DNA from: Arcuatula senhousia
Taxonomy: Eukaryota > Mollusca > Bivalvia > Mytilida > Mytilidae
DNA: 64,000 nt
Assembly: GCA_963971305.1 (NCBI GenBank)
Contig: OZ020308.1
Location: 33,757,275 to 33,821,274 of the forward strand
Direction: 5' to 3'
A program made the translations under genes and the position numbers. A model generated the notes under the pieces. It was not told where the DNA came from and did not search any database. It saw only the letters and a list, made by a program, of their open reading frames with translations. Positions 55,541 to 64,000 of the stretch are shown piece after piece; positions within the stretch are counted from its first letter, which is position 1, and every line of letters starts with the position of its first letter.

Positions 55541-56865
55541 AAGAGTTGCCAAAACGCCATGTCTTACAGATTTGTCCCCCCTCTAAAATGGCATTAAAGA
55601 TGAAACAAATATAAAAAAAAAAAACGGACAACGTTTATGAAAAATAAGAATACATTTTGTATTACAATCAAAATCAACAGGTGAGTCATAAACTTTTATA
55701 TTCTAATATGCAGGTCTATGATTGAGCCCGTGAAACAGAAACTTCATGATGTGTCTCTTGTGTCATGCCATTATGATTATATTTTCAAAATTTCTTTAAA
55801 TCGACTATTTTAAAGCCTTTCCTCATTATATTGTAAACCGTAAAAGCTTGAGAAAAAACTTTTAACTCAATTTACGTTTTCTGACTGACTGGGGATTAAC
55901 ATGGCAACTGACATGGGGAGCTTAAGAAAATTCACGAATTTTGACTTATGGTCTTAAATGATAGAATATGTCATCAAAAATATATATCCAAATTTTTTTC
56001 AAAAAATTCTTATTTATAACAGAGATATTTGGCATTTTCTGATTTAAAAAGTAACTCGGTGACGTCACTGAGATGGTCTTGAGTGCATTGTGGGATATGA
56101 CCGGATATCTGTGTATTACATCTTTATCCGATTAACACTATATAATCGATATCGATATTATATTTAATAAAACACAGTGGTGACGCGTGGTCTAATTGGT
56201 AAACAAAAAAAAAATTTAATAACGATAAACCGATACGCAATATGAAGATTTCTTTCAAATATAAAGTATTTTTATCATTATTTGCGAACAAAATTTTTAA
56301 TTAATGATTTTTTTTTTTGAACATCAATATTGAATAATTAAATCATGATAATAATCAAAATTCTGCTACATGATTCTAATCTTTTCCATAAATTACTCTT
56401 TTTTATAATTTACATCGTTAAAATGATTTGAAAATTTTCCCTTTCATATGATATTCACGCTTTTTAAAACAACAAGGTGTCACCTGGCCAGACATCCCAG
56501 GTGTTAATTGCAAATTGGTGATTACGTAATTTGCCCCAGGTAAGAATTTTGTATATTCGACGAAAACCTTTCCCCCGGCCTTTTAATCTCATTAGACATT
56601 TAACTGATATACTGATCCTTGAAAGGCTATCAGTTTAACAGATAAATTCAAATCAATTAAGCATGTCTAATAGTCACCTCATAAAGATCAAAGAAGAGAC
56701 GGTGATCTTCAGCCGGGATAGTACCTTTTCTTGGACTCTTTCGTCTCCTGACGGGGTTTAATAAGGTTTTTGGTTTTGTAAAAGATTAATCGTAATTTCG
56801 AGAGAATGAGAAAAATAATTGCTATATAATATACCTTGCACCAATGTCCCTTCTAAATATTTGTA
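55541..56865. other. No gene recognised; isolated TGACGTCA
   Basis: A CRE-like octamer sits at 56060-56067 and a loose inverted repeat (ATTAGACATTTAAC...CATGTCTAAT) at about 56590-56672. Neither is tied to a gene. Confidence 0.3.
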
Positions 56866-57263
56866 ATGTCTGATTACGAGAGTGACGTGTCTGCGAGCAG
56901 CTTTAGTTCTGCAGATTTGGTCGAATTGGGTCAGGAGGGGCATCAACTTGAACCAGAATATACGGAGGAAGAAATCCGGTAGATAGAAGAGTTGGAGATA
57001 AATCGCTAGACTGAATTTCAAAGCAACCCAATTTTACACTCAATGGTGCAAATGTTCCGATCGCTATGAGCCAATGCCCTTGCTCGCAGAGTGCCTATGC
57101 TGCCACGAGTTTACATTATTCACCGATATCTTCGACCCTGGTGCAACCACGACTTGAAGATAGTTTGTTTAAACCCGCAGTTGTGCTGAAAACTAGTTAT
57201 ATTAGTTTCTTGTGGTACAAACGCCACCGGGAGAGAGCACCTATAAAAACGTCCTTAAAATAG
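56866..57263 (+). pseudogene. P2X7-like intracellular-domain gene, broken
   Basis: Starts ATG with MSDYESDVSASSFSSADL, then LEPEYTEEEIR, then TAG, IEELEINR and another TAG. After a frameshift, WCKCSDRYEPMPLLAECLCC (57044 on) reads HEFTLFTDIFD to a stop. After another shift come VLKTSYISFLWYKRHRERAP and a stop. The order acidic linker, xEPxYxEEEL, WCxC...MP...ECxCC, then LxTxYxxYxY is that of the P2X7 C-terminal-like domain found in stand-alone genes in many invertebrates. Two in-frame stops and two shifts make it a pseudogene; an intron-bearing gene is less likely. Confidence 0.65.
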
Positions 57264-57817
57264 GTATATGAATAGACATTTACTTTTTTTTCAGAGTGAT
57301 AAGGTATTGCCGAAGATTTCACTGATTGAAAACATTGAGATTTTCTTGACCCATCAAACAAACAAAAGTTATATATATTCTTCGCCAACAAAAAGTTAAC
57401 AGTACAAAATAAAAGGAAGTGATAATGTATAGGCAAGGTAACTTTAGATACCACTTTTTAAATACATTATCATTCATTTATTTGATTTTACAATCTTAAT
57501 TGCAGCCAGAGCAGACTTATGGCATACAGACAGTTTGTATGTTGAGTCAGAATATGTCTACCTTTAGGAAGAAAACATCGTGTTGTGCTGCCAGCCTGTG
57601 TTGTGTCTGTCATCAGAAAAGAATGTCCTTCTGCAGATGGACAATACGTACGACGGATTAAGAGACAGACTCTGAATAGATTTTCCTTCAATGACTTATA
57701 CTTTTTTATAGTGGTGACACTAAGCTTAGTTAAAATCTGTTTTCCATTCATAACTTATAAAATGTATTAGCATCCATTTCATCTTTTATTTGTGTGGTTT
57801 TTGTTGCTGATTATAAA
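57264..57817. other. No gene recognised
   Basis: Short frames on both strands at 57488-57770 have no domain. They overlap each other, which argues for chance. Confidence 0.3.
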
Positions 57818-58020
57818 GGGACGACCATTGGATTTTCATGGGAGGGTTATTGTGAAATTAAAAATAAAAAGGCAGGATGTCAAAATTAAATAAAAAGGCA
57901 TGGTAGGATGTTGTTTTTGGCTGAACAATTTATAGTTAAAAAAAACCATCCAGGCTCCAGTGTTCTCGAAAAAAAGGCAGGACGAAGTAAATATATATAT
58001 CTAAAGCCCCCCTCCCTAAA
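57818..58020. mobile_element. Degraded relative of the GGGGACGACCATT MITE
   Basis: GGGACGACCATTGGATTTTC at the left matches the 7198 element; the right end survives only as CCCCCCTCCC. The interior has AAAAAGGCAGGATG repeats. Confidence 0.45.
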
Positions 58021-59800
58021 ACAAATCAAATATTCTAACTTTTATACGAAACGCAAGATCTAAATTATTATAATTTTGTATTGGCACTTTTATTTTTACT
58101 GTACACTTCGCATTCTCAGTTTACTTTGGAACCGATCTGACATTTAAAATATTAGAAACGGGCGTCAGACAAAGTTTAGAGTTTGACATGTAGAACTTTT
58201 TTACATTGATTTCATTCTAAAGTTGTTGGTGTGGTTGTCTATCTTATGCCCATCTACGCAAGAAGGAGTAGGAGGACATATAGTGTCTGGTTCTGTACGT
58301 CCGTCCGTACGTCATAATGTTTGAAGATCGGGCATTATGTATTGGATATATTACTGTTTGGGCCGTTCTTATGCAGAGAAATACAAGTGATAAAATATTT
58401 ATACGTTTTATATGCGAGCGTAGCGAGCTCTCTAATGTAGAAAGTATGCCAAATTGCACGAGACTCAAAATACTATGGAAGAAAAATCATTCTGTTTCCG
58501 GTTGTCCGGACATTCGATTTTCGGAAGTTTTCGAAAATGTCTGCGCGTGCTGAAAAATTGCGGGAAATAGTAACACATTGTCCCAAATTATCTCCTCCCA
58601 GGCATTATTCGAAATTTTCAATGGAATTATCTACGCGAGCTTTTAAGGCAATGTCTTTCTCATATTAATCTTACGAACACAAGATTAAGGTATATACTCA
58701 TACGGCTGTTTACATGAAGGTAACACGAAGCGTTTTCTGTATAGTGTGCTTTTTTGTTTTACTTTTTTAAAGAGAAATGTAAAAAAAAACCTTCAAAAAT
58801 CACCTGAAGAAGAACAAATTCACTATTTTTACACAGATAAAGATGTCGAAAAATCAAAGACACGAGTGATAAATTGTAGGTCTTCCGTTGTACTTTGTTA
58901 TAAATAATTAACAGAAACAAATGATCTCTTTTTCTGTCATAAACCATTACACAACCACCTGTTAATTACCATCCCCGGGAAGTAAGTAATACCTGGGAGT
59001 GTCACAAGTTCAAATACGTTGCCCCCGACTGTGAATTACTATCTTCATATAGGTAAAAATAATATTACATGTATCTTCTATATAATGAACGTTTAAGAAA
59101 TCCTTTAAAGATAAAAAAAATACATTTGCGCATTTTTAAGGAATGCATAGGGAATGGATAAAAAATGAAGAAAAAATTGTTGTCTGTTTTAAAATGTATA
59201 TTTACTAGTTTGTAAAAAAATATTATGAATAAATGCACAGTTATAACTGAAGTGTAAAAACGCTTATTCAAAAAAAAAAAAAAAAGTTTTATTCCGCTTT
59301 CGGTTATATTCTTAATTTTACGCACACCCGTTATAATTCTTTTTTTTTTAACAAAACTGATATTTTTGTCTTGTGGATTTGTGGATTTTTATAGCAAAGA
59401 TTCTAGGTAATAATGTAACATGTAAGAAACGTTTGACTAAAAAAATAATGAAATTATTATTAACGAATATAGATAGATATAAACATTTTTCATAAACAAA
59501 AGAACACTGCTTACTATTAAGTCACCCTCTAAAGATGTTGCTTCAAAATGGTCTTCCGACACACAAACTTGTATACTTGACATTGCTGATAGTGGATGGC
59601 AAATCTAAAGACTGGACCCATTTAAGATGCAAGTCTGTCTTTTTCTTTAAGTCAGGAAAACGGAATAACACTTAACCGTTACTACGCTGAGTAGAACAAA
59701 CAAACTATCATGATCATGATCATGCAAGACATTTTTAAATGACGATTGAGTTGACCATTGCGTGTCGTTATCGTTTTGGTACTTTGTGGTTATTGGATAT
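58021..59800. other. No gene recognised
   Basis: AT-rich with A and T runs. A stretch at 58288-58312 has GTACGTCCGTCCGTACGTC, perhaps the 5' part of an eroded hairpin-type element. Confidence 0.3.
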
Positions 59801-59805
59801 TAGGT

Positions 59806-59932
59806 GATGGTCACGTGACAATAGAGCCTACTAGCCGTACAAAATGGCCGCACCCATCGTTCTAATTTATCGATACAAAACGCTCTCATACTCGCTTATT
59901 AGTGAAGATTGAAGAGTTTAACATGTATATTT
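59806..59932 (+). promoter_or_regulatory. Promoter-like cluster: E-box and ATGGCCGC motif
   Basis: GGTCACGTGAC (palindromic E-box) lies about 30 bases before ACAAAATGGCCGCACCC, a YY1-like initiator motif also common at first codons. The ATG opens a 22-codon frame (MAAPIVLIY ... SED). No gene can be attached to it. Confidence 0.3.
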
Positions 59933-60167
59933 ATGTTTAGTAAAATGTGATGAAAAACATATGTAAAAATTATTTTTTTTGCGAATTTTCCCTTTAACGT
60001 CATGACTATTCGCTGTACCTACAAAGGTCTGCAGCGACGCGAAATCACCCCTTATATCTAGGAGTTGATGTCCCTTAAACATAAAAATACAGCTGACAAA
60101 CCTTGGAAAATGATAAAAAGCTTGTTGCCAAAATTAGTTAAAATCCGTGTTTTTGCCCAACAGCGGC

Positions 60168-60187
60168 AGGCTCTTGGGAGCCTCTTG
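60168..60187 (+). mobile_element. Isolated 3' hairpin end of a GCTCACC-like element
   Basis: AGGCTCTTGGGAGCCTCTTG followed by TT; the usual sub-terminal GGTGAGCG is absent. Confidence 0.55.
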
Positions 60188-60360
60188 TTATGTTGATTGT
60201 TCAGATGCCTTGAAGAGTTCTGAATGTATGCTGTCAGAGCCTTGAGCTTTCTTATCTACTTGCTTTGTGATTCAACGATGTTTAATAAATTGGATCATTT
60301 ATTTTTTTTTCTAAGCAAGAATTGGATAAAGGTTTTTTTAAGTTAAATTAACCTAGTAAA

Positions 60361-61625
60361 ATTCAAATTCAAATTCAAATTATTTTATTTGAAGGAAATC
60401 CATATAAGGATTGTGCTCAAACAACAGACATTACAAAAACATACAATCAATAAAGAATATATACATATGAAGTATCATATTGTTTACTTACGACTGAGGA
60501 GGAACCTGATTTACTACATCATTTGACCTTTTTTTTCATATTATAACATAATAGTGATATTAAATAAATGTATATATATATATATATCAATTTTCTAAGT
60601 TAGTTATACATTTTTATCAGTACATATATACTTTTCCAACCTTAATTATATAAGATCATTTCTTATGTTGTACAGATTACTTATACTTTCCATACAGAAT
60701 TTATTGATGTCATAATCATTGTTTGACATAATGTACTTAAACTTTTCTTCTTCAGACATCTGAATAAAACTTGGAATAATATTAGATAAATAATCAAAAA
60801 TTTTTTTACGGGCATCAGATAACCGAGTACATCTACATACAAAGTGAATCTCATCCTCAATCTCAACGTGGCAAAGTTTACATATTCTATTTTCTAGTGC
60901 TAAGTTTTTATGTCTTCCTGTTTCAACAGCTAAATTACTATTACTTATTCTTATTTTAACAAATTCTGAAACTACCTTTTTTCTTATGTCTATTTTTAAA
61001 AAATTTTCCATTTCGAAACTGGATTTTATTAATCTATAAGTTCTAACTTTATTTCCCTTATTAGGGTTTGTGTCATGAAAAACTTTCTCTTTCCAGAAAA
61101 AAATAAACTCCTCTTTGAGTTTTTTTTGAGTAGAAAAGACTAATCTATTTTTACTTAATGAATTCTGGTTCTTCCAGATATGATCAAATTTGACAATCTT
61201 TTCAAATATATTTCTCATTTTTGACTTGTACCAATTATCATTATTTATGCTGTTATACATTAAATGAACCAAACTTTTAGAATTAGAGTTTACAATATGA
61301 TACCAATATCCTACTGCAAGTTTTAATGCATCAATAGAGCAAGGGAACATACCTAAGTCACCAAGTACAGCCATGTTGGATGAGGTCTTATTGACACCTA
61401 ATAAATATTTTGCAAATTTCATTTGAACTTTAACTGGTTGGTATAAGAAATGTCTATCATTAAAAAAGGAATTCTCCTTTACTAACATATCTAAACATAA
61501 TAGTTCACTACAATATAAAAGTATTGGTTTTATGCAATAGTACCAATACTTTTGCTTTATTGAAATGTCTCTAAACACTTCTGAACGAAAATTGTCTCTC
61601 TGGTCGTTATGACAAAGAAATAACG
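60361..61625 (-). pseudogene. 5'-truncated LINE: ORF2 C-terminal half and 3' UTR
   Basis: Minus strand. The frame is open from about 61625 to 60646. It reads KYWYYCIKPILLYCSELLCL (end of the RT thumb region), a connector with GDLGMFPCSIDALKLAVGYW, and a zinc-knuckle-like [18 protein letters not shown]. The C-terminus is ISNLYNIRNDLI. The 3' UTR runs to TTTGAA repeats (ATTCAAATTCAAATTCAAA on the plus strand at 60360-60380). There is no internal stop over more than 310 codons, so insertion was fairly recent. Endonuclease and catalytic RT parts are missing. Confidence 0.85.
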
Positions 61626-62609
61626 TTCATAGTGAAACGAAAAAAAAAAAATAAAACAAATAAAAAAAAAATAAACAAACAAAACAAAAATTTAAGCGTT
61701 TGTCATGATTTATTAATATCGCATCAATCTACAGCCTATGGCTTCGTGCAAAGGAACATTGAGCTGATCTGGATATCACGGGGAAAATATTCTGATCCAT
61801 TGCCTGGATACACATTCAATAACTGTACATTATATAAAGTACATGATAAGAAAATAAGTGAAACGTGCCGCGACAAGTGACAACAACCAAACACTGGCTG
61901 TTTTCCATTGTGATTTTTTAAATTGCAGTTTCTTTAATGTTGGTTGTGTCGCGTACGCTTATTCCACATCTCTTTATCAACTACTGGAAAGTACGCCACT
62001 ATATTAGGATCTGGCAGGACTAGCGATAGAAAAAAAGCACAGTGACAATGTACATTGTTCTCGTGACTATAGACTCTGCAGTGACTTTAAAAAAAGACTG
62101 GCTGTCTGCTATGGGTCGTCTAGCCCATGACACACCACCGCCATAGTTGTTCCAGTTACATGTCAAACGGAGACAGGGTCTGTCTCCCACCGCGTGGAGA
62201 TTCTGTTCGGAATTCGGGAGACCACAAATAAACATAGCAGAAACTATTTATATGAGTCGAACGTGTTTGCGATCATGGGCTCCCAGTGGCTTTTAGTTAA
62301 TCTCAAGGTTTAAATTGCAAATTGTGGAATAAAGTCTTAGGACAAATATTTTTTTTTACATATAAAAGGCTGTAACTCAAATAAGGGATCAAGAAGCAAG
62401 CAAAACAATATCAAACTGCTTATTGTTCCGTTGAAGTATTATAAACATATACTAGGAAAAACCCGCGAATTCGCGGGAAAATCAATCATTACGTGCTTTA
62501 AAAAATATACCACACAACATAAACATAGGATTTGAATGACCTTACCTGGTTGTGCTAATTGCAAATTAAAGGTTCTACGGTATATTTATCTGTAAGTAAG
62601 TTTTTAGTT
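61626..62609. other. No gene recognised
   Basis: A-rich start (61640-61690). About 61898-61980 is homologous to 32560-32640. About 62060-62130 has GACTATAGACTCTGCAGTGAC, seen in variants at 60005, 63320 and 63508. Confidence 0.35.
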
Positions 62610-63143
62610 TATTGTCTCGTCTGTGAAGCAGTGCGGGACATTGATGTTACTTTACCGTCGTCGGCGGCTTTAACTTTTTGGGTCAGGTTTTATGGGAGCA
62701 CATCCATATCTCAAGAACTATAGGTCGTAGGTCGATGAAACTTGGTATGCATATGCCCTAGTAGTAGCTTAGCATCGTTGAATCCCCATCTTTTGACCTT
62801 GACCTTGATTTTCCGGTTGAGTAACTGACAATTTTCAATTTATATATAAAAGCAGGGGTAAGGTTTGGCGAGCACCTCCTTATCCCAAGAACTATAAGTC
62901 ATAGGTTGATAAAACTTGGTATACATATGCCCCAGTAGCAGCCTAATACAGTTGCATACCCATCTTTTGACCTATACCTCGAATTTTCGGTTGATTGACT
63001 TTGATTATTGTTATTGCATATATCAGCAATGTTTTAACACCTTTTGATCTGAGAAACTGCAAATCCTTATAATTGAAAAGTATAGTGGAAGTAAGAAAGA
63101 ATAATTGTTTCTGAGGATGCCGGCAGGCGGGTGCTTTATCTTG
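62610..63143 (+). mobile_element. Hairpin-type element, two units
   Basis: Begins after TTTA with TTGTCTCGTCTGTGAAGC and has two units with CTCAAGAACTATAGGTC / CCCAAGAACTATAAGTC and AAACTTGGTATxCATATGCC. It ends GATGCCGGCAGGCGGGTGC then TTTATCTTG/TT. Confidence 0.6.
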
Positions 63144-64000
63144 TTATCTTGGTTCTTGTTACCCCATCTGCTAATAAAACAGATGTCCAGTGGCAGGGTC
63201 AATTTTAGTCAATCGTTTGGCAATTTTTTTTTTAACTTGTTGATGTCGTGTCTACGGGCTGATAGCCTCTGCAGCGACAGTTAGCAGTGAAAACTGACTG
63301 ACTGGGGAGTTTTACGTCGTGACTATACTTATATATAGGTCTGCAGCGACGTGCTCTGAGGCGAGCATTTAATAATTTATATAATAAAAATAAATTAAAT
63401 ATTTTTTTTAGTAAAAAATAGAAAATGCAGTAAATAAATAATTAAAATAAAAGAAAAATTAATAAATATTGAAAAAAAGGAAAAAGAAGCAGTGAAAAAA
63501 ATATTATAGACTCACTATCTGCCATGGGTCGTTAACTTCAACATGGTTTTTATTTTTCTATCAAACTGCAATTTTTAACGATAAAACATATTGTGCATAC
63601 ATTTTTATATTGAATTTATCAATATAACCTATTATATAAAATATTTTAAATATATAGCAAAATTAATTGAAAAGTTTTGTGGGATTTTTTTGTAATTGTC
63701 AGAAAACAGGGGAAATAATTTCCATCATTCTAATGCCGGAACGATGACGGCTATAGGTTTTCCGGATTAATTGATTAAGTTAATTAATTAGCAAATTGCA
63801 GACGAAATTGCACATGCGCTAATTAAATTTTTAAAGGGCACGACCATCCCCTGTTTTTGATATATGAAGCTTGGTCGTAGCATTTGTCGTCTAGGCTGCA
63901 ACCCGGCTAGAAAAAAACGCGTCGTTATTTTAGTAGACTAAGTATAGATATTTAGCTAAACGCAATACGTATTAATTTTTAAATTTTAATAATATTTTTT
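63144..64000. other. No gene recognised
   Basis: AT-rich. TCTGCAGCGAC occurs at about 63267 and 63340. Nothing coding. Confidence 0.3.

Noticed and set aside
56176..56205. tRNA A-box-like GTGGTCTAATTGGTAAAC
   Set aside because: No B box or cloverleaf follows; the sequence runs into poly-A.
62020..62235. 71-codon minus-strand frame with Cys and Trp
   Set aside because: Looked briefly like a secreted Cys-rich domain, but it has no signal peptide, no recognisable spacing and lies in a repeat-containing stretch.

Overview
This is AT-rich animal nuclear DNA: a long intron-rich gene, retroelement relics, and dense short interspersed and tandem repeats. It is most likely from a bivalve mollusc, possibly a mussel-like one. 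The species call rests on my recollection of the repeat and retroelement families (elements starting GCTCACCTGG with GTCCGTC-rich 5' parts, and a reverse-transcriptase fragment of the LEIKxTTD...SASYLDLH type), not on a search.

The one confident protein gene is TWNK, the mitochondrial replicative DNA helicase Twinkle, on the plus strand from about 10.1 to 43.1 kb. I reconstruct twelve coding exons giving an 861-residue protein. Exon 1 holds a putative mitochondrial presequence and the start of the primase-like domain. Exons 2-6 carry the rest of that domain, including a degenerate TOPRIM. Exons 7-12 carry the DnaB/RecA-type helicase: Walker A in exon 7, Walker B in exon 10 and the arginine-finger region in exon 12. 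An unusual repetitive Glu/Asn/Gln-rich C-terminal tail follows. One junction (exon 1/2) keeps frame only with a non-consensus donor.

The introns are packed with repeats. Many belong to one structural class: a 5' hairpin, a GTCCGTC-type simple repeat, tandem core units of about 150-180 bp, a 3' hairpin, and an end of CTTG or CTAG followed by TT. Several are nested. Three elements sit inside one another in intron 2, and two sit at the same base of repeated units downstream of TWNK. MITE-like foldbacks, a tRNA-derived SINE, three LINE 3' fragments and a hammerhead-ribozyme-like motif are also present.

The most striking pattern is that the 3' half of TWNK has repeatedly copied pieces of its own exons into its introns. 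There is a Walker A fragment of exon 7 in intron 7, two decayed copies of exon 9 directly before exon 9, and roughly fifty 66-bp units in intron 11 derived from the end of exon 11 together with its 5' splice site. A further minisatellite abuts exon 10, and exon 12 has internal coding repeats.

Outside TWNK, 1-9.9 kb may hold the 3' end of an upstream gene and otherwise holds repeats. The 43.1-64 kb part holds nested repeat elements, a 4.4-kb element with terminal inverted repeats containing a reverse-transcriptase relic, a broken P2X7-like-domain gene near 57 kb and a 5'-truncated LINE near 61 kb.
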